Below the pieces are notes generated by a model, which was not told the origin of the DNA, made no database searches, and saw only the letters and a program-made list of their open reading frames with translations. Positions 26,562 to 34,454 of a DNA stretch of 64,000 bases are shown piece after piece (position 1 is the first letter of the stretch; the number at the start of each line of letters is the position of its first letter). Made by a program: the position numbers and the translations under genes. The stretch comes from Pseudomonas sp. C1C7 (lineage in GTDB: Bacteria; Pseudomonadota; Gammaproteobacteria; Pseudomonadales; Pseudomonadaceae). Location: assembly GCF_013359595.1 (NCBI RefSeq), contig NZ_JABFMP010000012.1, positions 1-64,000 of the forward strand, read 5' to 3'.

Positions 26562-26593
26562 CCCGTGGGAGTGAGCTGGTTCGCTACCACGGG
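26562..26593. repeat. REP-like hairpin after the DUF427 gene
   Basis: CCCGTGG at 26562-26568 and CCACGGG at 26587-26593 pair around a GAGTGAGCTGGTTCGCT core. This is the GTGGGAGCGAGCT-type palindrome common in Pseudomonas, and it may act as a terminator. Confidence 0.65.
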
Positions 26594-26794
26594 TCGTTGT
26601 GTTGGCGGTGCGAGAGCGGTCATTTTTGTGATGAAGGGGCACCGCAAAGGGCAATCCAGAGCCTTTACTCATTTTGCAATATCTTATGCTTTCTATATCA
26701 GAATTTTAGAGAGTAAGGTTTTGGCATGAGCTCGCCTCGTTAGAAGAGAGAAGTCTTTTACACTGTTTGCTGTTTTGAGTATTGGTTTCGTTGT

Positions 26795-26812
26795 TGCGCA
26801 ACTTTTTGCGCA
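26795..26812. promoter_or_regulatory. Inverted repeat TGCGCAA-N4-TTGCGCA
   Basis: Perfect 7-bp arms separated by CTTT in the AT-rich leader, about 490 bp before tssA. It could be a regulator binding site for the cluster; this is inferred from position and symmetry only. Confidence 0.35.
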
Positions 26813-26987
26813 TGATGATTGTGGGGTAGCATTGGTGTCTTCTTATTGGTGTAGATAACGGTTTCATTTTTGTAGGAAATTTCTTAGTTGTTTTTAGGAA
26901 TATTCTTCTGTATTTCTTTTTCTGTCATTAGGGTAGCCTTCGCAGACGACGTTTCTTCTGAATAAAAAATATTTTTTGGAGGCTCGT

Positions 26988-27009
26988 GAGGTGTCTGGAG
27001 ACAGACCTC
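26988..27009 (+). promoter_or_regulatory. GGA-loop hairpin, possible RsmA/CsrA site
   Basis: The sequence GAGGTGTCTGGAGACAGACC can fold with GTCTGGAGAC as an inner stem that exposes GGA, with further outer pairing. Two more GGA triplets (near 26978 and 27020) are close by. Post-transcriptional control by Rsm proteins is known for some Pseudomonas type VI clusters, but the site here is a prediction. Confidence 0.3.
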
Positions 27010-27302
27010 CTTCCGGTAAGGAGCCAAGGTGCCGCCGGATCAGCTCTGATTCGCGGGTTTCAGATTGCTATTGAAGTGTATGTATTAGGTGAATGTCTTC
27101 GCACCGCAAATACGTGAGTATCTCTCGCGCGGTATGCATTCGCTTCATGTAGTTGATCGCATAGTTTTTGGGTTCGCCTCTGATAAAGGCTCTGCTCTCT
27201 GGTCAGTAAGACTTGGCTCAATTGCACATCGGCGTTGAAGTTGTTGTCTTTCATCCCGGCTAGTTAAAGGCCGTGGAATAACCCTTTGAATAAAGGTCTC
27301 GG

Positions 27303-28862
27303 ATGTCCTACTCAAACAAGCTTTCCGCCCAGTATCTCGAACTCGCGAAAACCTCTATTTCCAAAGAGAGTTTCGCGGGCGAGGACGTTCGTTTTTCGAG
27401 TGAATATGAGGCATTGGAAAGCGAGTTGGGCAAGGCTCGGTCCATGCATGAAAGCGGCCAGATCGACTGGCTGAAAATCCGCGAGCACAGTGAAAGTCTG
27501 CTGCGCACTCAATCCAAGGATTTGCGCGTGGGGGCCTGGCTGACATGGGCCCTGTACCAGCGTGAATCCTTCCAGGGGCTACTGGCCGGTCTCGGGCTGC
27601 TGCACCATCTGTGCGAGCATCACTGGTCTGACGTACATCCGATCAAAACCCGTACCCGGGGCGCAGCCATCAGTTGGCTGGTGCCGCGTCTTGAGCAGGC
27701 GCTGACCGAGAACGTTGCGATTAAAGAACAATTGCCGATGTTCCGGCGTCTGGTTGAACACCTTGAGGGTCTCGACGCCACTTGTACCGCGCAACTGGGT
27801 GATGACGCACCACTGCTGTTACCGGTATCCCGTCGTCTGAAAAGCATGGTGCAGCGCGCCGCCGACAATCAACCTGAACCCGGGGTGGTCGGTGCTGCCG
27901 TGGCACAGGTCAAGCAGGCCGCCAGTCAACTGTTCACCCCTGGCGCGCCGATCGATAACGAAAAGGAAGCCCACAAAGCGTTGCGCGCGCAGCAGGAAAG
28001 CGCACGACCTTTGTGTGCCTGGTGGCTCAAGCAGAAAGCCACCGACCTGCGCGCCTTGCGCCTCAATCGTACGCTGCTGTGGTTACCCATCGACGCTGTC
28101 CCCGAACGCAATGCCGAACACATCACCGCCCTGCGCGGGTTGCCGGCGGACAAACTCAAGTCCTATCAGGAACGTTATGACCAGGGCGCCTATGCCGACC
28201 TGCTGGTGGAACTGGAGGCGAGCCTTGGGAAATCGCCGTTCTGGTTCGATGGCCAGCGGATGGCCTGGGAGTGTCTGCAAGGCTTGAATGCGGAACTGGC
28301 CATGCGTGAGGTGGAGATTCAGTTCGCGCTTTTCATTCAGCGCCTGCCGGGCATCATCGAGTTGCGCTTCCACGACGGTGTACCGTTCGCCGATGCCGCC
28401 ACCCGCGCCTGGATCAGCGCTAGCGTCCTGCCTCACCTGCAACGCGCCATTGCACCACGCAAGGCCGAGGCTGCCGAAACCCAGCCTCCCTGGGAACTGG
28501 CCCTGGATGAAGTATTGCCGATCCTGCGCAAGGACGGACTCAAGGCCGCTGTACAGATCCTCAAACAAGGCATGCAAAAAAACGCTCAAAGCGGACGCGC
28601 CCGGTTCTTCTGGCAGTTCGCTCTCGCACGGCTGTGCTTCATGGCCAAGAAGTACGAGTTGGCCAGGATCCAACTCGAAACGCTGGACCGGTCACTGCAG
28701 GACTCGGGCCTCAACACCTGGGAGCCGGATCTTGCGCTGCAAGTGCTGCATTTGCTGCATGGCTGTTGCGAACTGCTGCCCCAGAACCATGCAGTGCGTG
28801 AATGCAAGGAAGAGATTCACCGCAGGCTGTGCCACCTCGACCTTGAAGTGGTACTCGAATAG
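27303..28862 (+). CDS. tssA: Type VI secretion protein TssA
   Basis: A 519-residue TssA of the ImpA/VasJ type, the baseplate- and sheath-priming cap protein. The N-terminal ImpA_N domain is visible (residues about 50-180: SESLLRTQSKDLRVGAWLTW, then LLHHLCEHHWSDVHP, then RGAAISWL). The C-terminal VasJ-like part is at about 260-515. The ATG at 27303 follows AAAGG with 7 bp spacing. It is the first gene of a co-oriented cluster running to 47992 and starts downstream of an unusual AT-rich leader. Confidence 0.93.
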   Translation: MSYSNKLSAQYLELAKTSISKESFAGEDVRFSSEYEALESELGKARSMHESGQIDWLKIREHSESLLRTQSKDLRVGAWLTWALYQRESFQGLLAGLGLLHHLCEHHWSDVHPIKTRTRGAAISWLVPRLEQALTENVAIKEQLPMFRRLVEHLEGLDATCTAQLGDDAPLLLPVSRRLKSMVQRAADNQPEPGVVGAAVAQVKQAASQLFTPGAPIDNEKEAHKALRAQQESARPLCAWWLKQKATDLRALRLNRTLLWLPIDAVPERNAEHITALRGLPADKLKSYQERYDQGAYADLLVELEASLGKSPFWFDGQRMAWECLQGLNAELAMREVEIQFALFIQRLPGIIELRFHDGVPFADAATRAWISASVLPHLQRAIAPRKAEAAETQPPWELALDEVLPILRKDGLKAAVQILKQGMQKNAQSGRARFFWQFALARLCFMAKKYELARIQLETLDRSLQDSGLNTWEPDLALQVLHLLHGCCELLPQNHAVRECKEEIHRRLCHLDLEVVLE

Positions 28863-28894
28863 GCCTCAGGGCCACAACCGCAAGGAGAAAACCC

Positions 28895-29398
28895 ATGGCC
28901 AAAGAAGGCTCGGTCGCCCCCAAGGAACGCATCAATGTCACCTTCAAACCCGCCACTGGCGGGGCCCAGGAAGAGATTGAACTGCCGCTGAAACTGTTGG
29001 CAATCGGTGACTACACGCACCGCAAGGACGAGCGCAAGGTCGAGGATCGCAAGCCGATCAGTATCGACAACATGACCTTCGACGAAGTGCTGGCCAAGCA
29101 GGAACTGCAACTGACACTCAGCGTGCCGAACCGTCTCCAGGAAGAAAGCGACACCGAAGAGCTGGCCGTGAAACTGCGCGTCATCTCGATGAAGGACTTC
29201 AATCCGGCCAACCTGGTCGATCAGGTGCCCGAGCTGAAAAAACTGATGGAACTGCGCGATGCGCTGGTGGCCCTCAAAGGCCCGCTGGGCAATGCACCGG
29301 CGTTCCGCAAAGCCATCGAAGGCGTGCTCGCCGACGACGAATCCCGCGATCGCGTGCTGGGTGAGCTGGGCTTGAATGCCGCAGCCCCCGACGCCTGA
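28895..29398 (+). CDS. tssB: Type VI secretion contractile sheath small subunit TssB
   Basis: A 167-residue small sheath subunit that pairs with TssC to form the contractile tube around the Hcp needle. The N-terminus (KEGSVAPKERINVTFKPAT) and the following LPLKLLAIGDYTHRKDE match the family, and the length is normal. AAGGAG lies 7 bp before the ATG. It is 32 bp after tssA and 27 bp before tssC. Confidence 0.96.
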   Translation: MAKEGSVAPKERINVTFKPATGGAQEEIELPLKLLAIGDYTHRKDERKVEDRKPISIDNMTFDEVLAKQELQLTLSVPNRLQEESDTEELAVKLRVISMKDFNPANLVDQVPELKKLMELRDALVALKGPLGNAPAFRKAIEGVLADDESRDRVLGELGLNAAAPDA

Positions 29399-29425
29399 GT
29401 TCCATCAGCCAAGGAAGCCAACACC

Positions 29426-30901
29426 ATGAGCAACAGTGCAGCACCGCAGAAAAGTGCCGGGAACGGCGAGTACAGCATCCTCGACAGCATCATCGCTGAA
29501 ACCCGCCTGACGCCTGACGATGATGCCTATGACATCGCCAAGCGTGGCGTCTCGGCCTTCATTGAGGAACTACTCAAACCGCAAAACAACGGTGAGCCGG
29601 TCAAGAAGGCCATGGTTGACCGCATGATCGCCGAGATCGATACCAAGCTCAGTCGGCAGATGGACGAAATCCTTCATCATCCCGATTTCCAGTCGCTGGA
29701 GTCGTCGTGGCGTGGCCTGAAGTTGCTGGTTGACCGCACCAACTTCCGCGAAAACATCAAGATCGAAATTCTCAACGTCTCCAAGGACGACCTCCTGGAC
29801 GATTTCGAAGACTCTCCGGAAGTGATGCAGTCTGGCCTGTACAAGCACGTCTACACCGCTGAATACGGCCAGTTCGGCGGCCAGCCTGTAGGCGCGATCA
29901 TCGCCAACTACTTCATGTCCCCGAGCTCGCCGGATGTGAAACTGATGCAATACGTCTCCAGCGTGGCCTGCATGTCCCATGCGCCGTTCATCGCGGCTGC
30001 CGGCCCCAAATTCTTCGGCCTGGAAAGCTTCACCGGCCTGCCTGATCTCAAGGACCTGAAGGATCACTTCGAAGGTCCGCAGTTCGCCAAATGGCAGAGC
30101 TTCCGCCAGTCGGAAGACTCCCGCTACATGGGTCTGACCGTGCCACGTTTCCTGCTGCGCAACCCGTACGACCCGGAAGATAATCCGGTCAAGTCGTTCG
30201 CCTACAAGGAAACCGTCGCCAACAGCCACGAGCACTATCTCTGGGGCAACACCGCCTATGCGTTCGGCACCAAGCTCACTGACAGCTTTGCCAAGTTCCG
30301 CTGGTGCCCGAACATCATCGGTCCGCAGAGCGGAGGCGCGGTGGATGATCTGCCGCTGCACCATTTCGAAAGCATGGGCGAAATCGAGACCAAGATTCCG
30401 ACTGAAGTGCTGGTGTCCGACCGTCGTGAATACGAAATGGCAGATGAGGGTTTCATCTCCCTGACCATGCGCAAAGGCTCCGACAACGCAGCATTCTTTT
30501 CCGCGAGTTCGGTGCAGAAACCAAAGCTCTTCGGCAACAGTGCAGAAGGCAAGGTGGCTGAACTGAACTACAAGCTCGGCACACAACTGCCGTACATGAT
30601 GATCGTCAACCGCCTGGCGCATTACCTGAAAGTGCTGCAGCGCGAGCAGCTCGGCTCTTGGAAAGAGCGCACCGACCTTGAGTTGCAACTCAACAAGTGG
30701 ATCCGTCAGTACGTCGCCGACCAGGAAAACCCGAGTGCCGAAGTTCGTGGTCGTCGTCCGCTGCGTGCCGCCCAAATCATCGTGAGCGATGTGGAAGGCG
30801 AGCCGGGCTGGTACCGCGTGAGCCTGAACGTGCGGCCGCACTTCAAATACATGGGGGCTGATTTCACCCTGTCGCTGATCGGCAAGCTGGACAAAGAGTA
30901 A
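29426..30901 (+). CDS. tssC: Type VI secretion contractile sheath large subunit TssC
   Basis: A 491-residue large sheath subunit. Conserved segments are visible: HPDFQSLESSWRGLKLLVDR, FGGQPVGAIIANYFM, VACMSHAPFIAAAGPKFFG and, near the C-terminus, RPLRAAQIIVSDVEGEPGWY. With TssB it assembles the sheath that ClpV later disassembles. It is closely packed between tssB and tssE. Confidence 0.97.
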   Translation: MSNSAAPQKSAGNGEYSILDSIIAETRLTPDDDAYDIAKRGVSAFIEELLKPQNNGEPVKKAMVDRMIAEIDTKLSRQMDEILHHPDFQSLESSWRGLKLLVDRTNFRENIKIEILNVSKDDLLDDFEDSPEVMQSGLYKHVYTAEYGQFGGQPVGAIIANYFMSPSSPDVKLMQYVSSVACMSHAPFIAAAGPKFFGLESFTGLPDLKDLKDHFEGPQFAKWQSFRQSEDSRYMGLTVPRFLLRNPYDPEDNPVKSFAYKETVANSHEHYLWGNTAYAFGTKLTDSFAKFRWCPNIIGPQSGGAVDDLPLHHFESMGEIETKIPTEVLVSDRREYEMADEGFISLTMRKGSDNAAFFSASSVQKPKLFGNSAEGKVAELNYKLGTQLPYMMIVNRLAHYLKVLQREQLGSWKERTDLELQLNKWIRQYVADQENPSAEVRGRRPLRAAQIIVSDVEGEPGWYRVSLNVRPHFKYMGADFTLSLIGKLDKE

Positions 30902-30913
30902 GCGGAGCCACTC

Positions 30914-31342
30914 ATGAACGGATACGGCAGCTTTTTCGAACGCCTGGGTGGTGACGCGGATGAACGTGTCGGCTGGAGCCGTGAAGTCTCCGCCACGGCG
31001 TCCGTGGCTGCCCATCTGGCCAAAATGCTCAGCACCCGCGCGGGCAGTGTGCAAACGCTGTCCGACTACGGGCTTCCCGATCTCAATGACATGCGTCTGA
31101 GTCTGCACGACGCTCTGAGTCAGGCCCGTCTGGCCATTGAAAGTTTCATCGAAGCCTACGAGCCGCGCCTGAGCAATGTGCGCGTCATTTCCTTGCCGCG
31201 AGAACACGATCAGCTCCGACTGTCCTTCAGCATCGAAGGCCTGCTGGAGGTTGATGGCTTCAAGCGTCAGGTCAGTTTCTCCGCGTGCCTGGATGGCAGC
31301 GGTCAAGTCAAGGTCAATCAAGGAGACATGTATGTCTGGTAA
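30914..31342 (+). CDS. tssE: Type VI baseplate protein TssE
   Basis: A 142-residue gp25-like baseplate component. The family pattern is seen in HLAKMLSTRAGSVQTLSDYG followed by LPDLND, and in YEPRLSNVRV. It begins 12 bp after tssC, and its last 11 bp overlap the start of the PAAR gene, so translation of the two is likely coupled. Confidence 0.95.
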   Translation: MNGYGSFFERLGGDADERVGWSREVSATASVAAHLAKMLSTRAGSVQTLSDYGLPDLNDMRLSLHDALSQARLAIESFIEAYEPRLSNVRVISLPREHDQLRLSFSIEGLLEVDGFKRQVSFSACLDGSGQVKVNQGDMYVW

Positions 31343-31640
31343 ACCCGCTGCCCGCGTTACCGACCCCACCGCTTGCGCGATTTCCGGCCACGCAAACAAC
31401 CCGATCGCCACTGGTTCCCCCGACGTGTTTTTCGATGGTCTCCCGGCTGCCCGTCAAGGCGATGCGTCGGAGTGCGGAGGAACGTTGGTGGGAGGGCTGG
31501 CGACGACGGTTTTGATCAACGGCAAGCCAGCGGCCACTGTGGGATCGGTCGGTAGCCATGGCAATGAAGTCATCGCAGGCTCCGGGACCATCATTATTGG
31601 CAATTCGCATACGCCTGCGCCGTTTGTGCCACCCAAGTAG
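31332..31640 (+). CDS. PAAR-domain spike tip protein
   Basis: A 102-residue protein that is a single PAAR domain, which caps the VgrG spike of a type VI system. PAAR repeats are seen as GKPAARVTDPTACAIS, GLPAARQGDASECGG and GKPAATVGSVGSHGNEV, with the conserved His and Cys residues that bind zinc at the tip. There is no C-terminal toxin extension. The ATG at 31332 lies inside tssE. The gene position, between tssE and tssF, differs from the order I recall for P. aeruginosa HSI-II, where tssF follows tssE directly. Confidence 0.93.
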   Translation: MSGKPAARVTDPTACAISGHANNPIATGSPDVFFDGLPAARQGDASECGGTLVGGLATTVLINGKPAATVGSVGSHGNEVIAGSGTIIIGNSHTPAPFVPPK

Positions 31641-31682
31641 GAACCCACTGTTTTTCGAGCCCTATCACCAGGCAGGTACGCC

Positions 31683-33470
31683 ATGTCCTTTAACCACTAT
31701 TACCAAAGCGAACTCACCGCACTTCGCCAGCTAGGTCGCCGATTCGCCGAGCGTAGCCCAGCGTTGGCTCCATTCCTGGGGCAGGCTGGGCGGGATCCGG
31801 ACGTAGAGCGGTTGCTCGAAGGCTTCGCGTTCCTTACTGGACGACTACGTCAGAAACTGGATGACGAGTTGCCAGAACTCAGCCATTCGCTGATGCAACT
31901 CCTGTGGCCCAACTACATGCGGCCGCTGCCCGCGTTCAGCATCCTGCAGTTCGACCCGCTCGAGCACGCAGGCCCGCCAATGAGGGTAGGGCGCAATACA
32001 CCGGTTGAGAGCATGCCGGTCGATGACGTGCGTTGTCGTTTCCGCACCTGCTACCCCACGGAGGTTCAGGCCCTGGAACTGGCGGCGCTGACGTACTCGG
32101 TGAAGGGAGACGGTTCGCTGTTGAGCCTGCGCCTGGCGATGAGTGCCGAAGGGCAATTTGGTGAGTTGGATCTGAGTCGTCTGCGACTGCATTTCGCCGG
32201 TGAGCGTTACATCAGCCAGATGCTCTATCTGTGCCTGCTGCGTAACCTGGACGGCATCGAACTGATTCCCCTGGATGCTGCCGGCGATCCCGTCAACGTT
32301 GTGGGTGGCCGGCCCCTGACATTCAAGTTGCCGAGCGACCGGGTACGGCCCGTGGGGTTCGCCGAAGAAGAAGCACTGATTCCCTACCCACTCAATACCT
32401 TCCGCGGCTATCGCTACCTGCAGGAGTATTTTGCTTTCCAGGACAAATTCCTGTTCGTCGACGTCGATGGCCTGAGTGTGCTCAAAAACCTGCCGCAAGA
32501 TGCCCTCGAACAAATGAAAGGCCTGGAGTTGCGTTTCGATATCCGCGAGAGCGGCATCCTGCGTATGCGCCCGACGCTGGAAAACGTGAAGCTGCATTGC
32601 ACGCCGATCGTCAATCTGTTCCAGCACGACGCCTTGCCAATCCGCCTTGACGGCAAGCAGGACGAATACCTGCTGTTACCCGCCGAATTCGACCTGGAAC
32701 ACTGCGGCGTGTTTGCCATCGAAAAAGTCGTCGGCTGGATACCCGGTGGCCTGGGTTACCAGGAATACGTGCCGTTCGAATCCTTCGAGCACGACCCCAG
32801 TTTCGACGTGCCAGACAGCAGCCCCCACTACAGCATCCGCCAGCGCTCTTCCTCGCTGCACGATGGCCTGGACACCTACTTGAGCTTTGGCATTCGCCAC
32901 AAGGAAGCTCATGAAACCCTGTCGATCGAACTCACCTGCACCAACCAGAATCTGCCGCGAAAGCTCAAGCTGGGCCAGATCTGCATGGCCTGTGAGGGCA
33001 CACCTGAGTTCCTGAGCTTCCGCAACATCACTCCAGCCACCTCAAGCTATGCGCCGCCGCTGACCCAGGACTTCCTGTGGAAGCTGATCAGCAACATGTC
33101 GCTCAACTATCTGTCCCTGGCCGATGTGAATGCGCTGAAGGTGATTCTCGAAACCTACGACTTGCCGCGCTACTTCGACCAACAGGCGGAGCGTGTCAGC
33201 AAGCGTTTGCTGGGCGGGCTCAAATCCATCAGGCATCAGCATGTTGATCGACTGCACCGAGGCTTGCCGGTGCGGGGCTTGCGTTCCGAATTAACCATCG
33301 ATCCGGAAGGCTATATCGGTGAAGGCGATCTGTTCGTTTTCGCATCCGTTCTCAACGAATTTTTTGCGCTTTATGCCAGCCTCAATTCGTTTCACGAACT
33401 GCGGGTCAACAGCACACAGGGAGAGGTGTACCAATGGACACCACGTATGGGCCTTCAGCCGCTGCTCTAA
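31683..33470 (+). CDS. tssF: Type VI baseplate protein TssF
   Basis: A 595-residue baseplate subunit (VasA/ImpG family). It has the typical N-terminus (FNHYYQSELTALRQLGRRFA) followed by the conserved DPDVERLLEGFAFL and LPELSHSLMQLLWPNYMRPL, and the C-terminal LNEFFALYASLNSFHEL. Its 3' end overlaps tssG by 37 bp, and the products form the TssF-TssG wedge. Confidence 0.96.
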   Translation: MSFNHYYQSELTALRQLGRRFAERSPALAPFLGQAGRDPDVERLLEGFAFLTGRLRQKLDDELPELSHSLMQLLWPNYMRPLPAFSILQFDPLEHAGPPMRVGRNTPVESMPVDDVRCRFRTCYPTEVQALELAALTYSVKGDGSLLSLRLAMSAEGQFGELDLSRLRLHFAGERYISQMLYLCLLRNLDGIELIPLDAAGDPVNVVGGRPLTFKLPSDRVRPVGFAEEEALIPYPLNTFRGYRYLQEYFAFQDKFLFVDVDGLSVLKNLPQDALEQMKGLELRFDIRESGILRMRPTLENVKLHCTPIVNLFQHDALPIRLDGKQDEYLLLPAEFDLEHCGVFAIEKVVGWIPGGLGYQEYVPFESFEHDPSFDVPDSSPHYSIRQRSSSLHDGLDTYLSFGIRHKEAHETLSIELTCTNQNLPRKLKLGQICMACEGTPEFLSFRNITPATSSYAPPLTQDFLWKLISNMSLNYLSLADVNALKVILETYDLPRYFDQQAERVSKRLLGGLKSIRHQHVDRLHRGLPVRGLRSELTIDPEGYIGEGDLFVFASVLNEFFALYASLNSFHELRVNSTQGEVYQWTPRMGLQPLL

Positions 33471-34441
33471 GCGGATTGACCCGAGGCATACGCGAATACT
33501 CGGTCTATCAGGCCGTGCTACTGGTAGTTGAGCGTCTGCGCGAGGCTCACCCGCACCTGAGCCACGATGATTTGTACGACCATCTGGAGTTTCAGGCCAA
33601 CCCCAGCCTGGGGTTTCCAGGCAGTGATGTGGACCGCGTCGAGTTTTTCCACGAATACGGACAGATGCGCGCGCGCATGCGTTTCAACCTTATGGGTCTT
33701 GTGGGGGCCAGCTCACCGCTACCGGCGTTCTATGGCGAGCAGGCCTTGGGCGACAGCGAAGATGGCAATCCGACCCGACAGTTTCTGGACCTGTTCCACC
33801 ATCGCTTGCAGCGGTTGATGTTGCCGATCTGGAAGAAATACCGTTACCGCGCCAGCTTCCAGAGTGGTGCGCTTGATCCGTTCTCCAAACAGCTTTTCGC
33901 GCTGATCGGCCTGGGCGGCGAGGAGATTCGTCGTGCTGGGGAGCTGAACTGGAAGCGCCTGCTGCCTTACCTCGGCTTGCTCAGCCTGCGCGCGCATTCG
34001 GCGGCACTTAACGAAGCGGTGCTGCGTTACTACTTCAAGCATGCCGCGCTGACCATTGAACAGTGCATCGAACGCCGCGTGGCAATTGTCCACGCGCAAC
34101 GCAACCGTCTGGGGCGTGTCAACACAGCTCTCGGCGCGGATGTGGTGCTGGGCGAAAGCGTGCGCGATAGCAGTGGCAAGTTCCGGATCCACATCCGCGA
34201 ACTGGACTGGCAACACTTTCACGAATTCCTCCCGATCGGCTTTGGCTACCAGTCGTTGTGCGCGCTGGTGCGGTTCACCCTGCGTGACCCGCTGGACTAC
34301 GACATTCGCCTGGTGTTGCGCCAGGAAGAAATACGCGAGCTGTTCATCGGCGAGCAGAACGTTTGTCATCTGGGATGGACCAGTTGGCTGGGGCGCGAGA
34401 GCGCAGACGGTGTCGTCACCCTGGGCAGCAAAACTCACTAA
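33434..34441 (+). CDS. tssG: Type VI baseplate protein TssG
   Basis: A 335-residue baseplate subunit (ImpH/VasB family). Conserved parts include VYQAVLLVVERLREAHPH, VDRVEFFHEYGQMRARMRFN, LVGASSPLPAFYGEQAL and FLDLFHHRLQRLML. It overlaps the end of tssF by 37 bp and precedes clpV by 13 bp. Confidence 0.95.
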   Translation: MDTTYGPSAAALSGLTRGIREYSVYQAVLLVVERLREAHPHLSHDDLYDHLEFQANPSLGFPGSDVDRVEFFHEYGQMRARMRFNLMGLVGASSPLPAFYGEQALGDSEDGNPTRQFLDLFHHRLQRLMLPIWKKYRYRASFQSGALDPFSKQLFALIGLGGEEIRRAGELNWKRLLPYLGLLSLRAHSAALNEAVLRYYFKHAALTIEQCIERRVAIVHAQRNRLGRVNTALGADVVLGESVRDSSGKFRIHIRELDWQHFHEFLPIGFGYQSLCALVRFTLRDPLDYDIRLVLRQEEIRELFIGEQNVCHLGWTSWLGRESADGVVTLGSKTH

Positions 34442-34454
34442 GGATGTGAAAGTC

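Larger units (their letters stand above)
26594..27302. other. AT-rich leader of the type VI secretion cluster
   Basis: About 700 bp without a supportable gene, visibly richer in A and T (especially 26690-26980) than the rest of the window. It contains an inverted repeat at 26795-26812 and a GGA-containing hairpin at 26988-27009. A 64-codon minus-strand frame (27060-27254) has no recognisable features. The tssA promoter must lie here; I found no -24/-12 sequence with correct GG-N10-GC spacing. Confidence 0.6.

Noticed and set aside
26790..27230. Sigma-54 promoter candidates (TTGCGCAACTTTTTGC, TTGGCTCAATTGCA)
   Set aside because: The GG-to-GC spacing is wrong in both; the cluster does encode a sigma-54 activator, so a motif search with a matrix would be useful.
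27060..27254. 64-codon minus-strand frame in the type VI leader
   Set aside because: No family signature, and it lies in an AT-rich regulatory region.
29570..31411. 613-codon minus-strand open frame over tssC and tssE
   Set aside because: It is the antisense shadow of strongly conserved sheath genes in GC-rich DNA; its translation has no family pattern.
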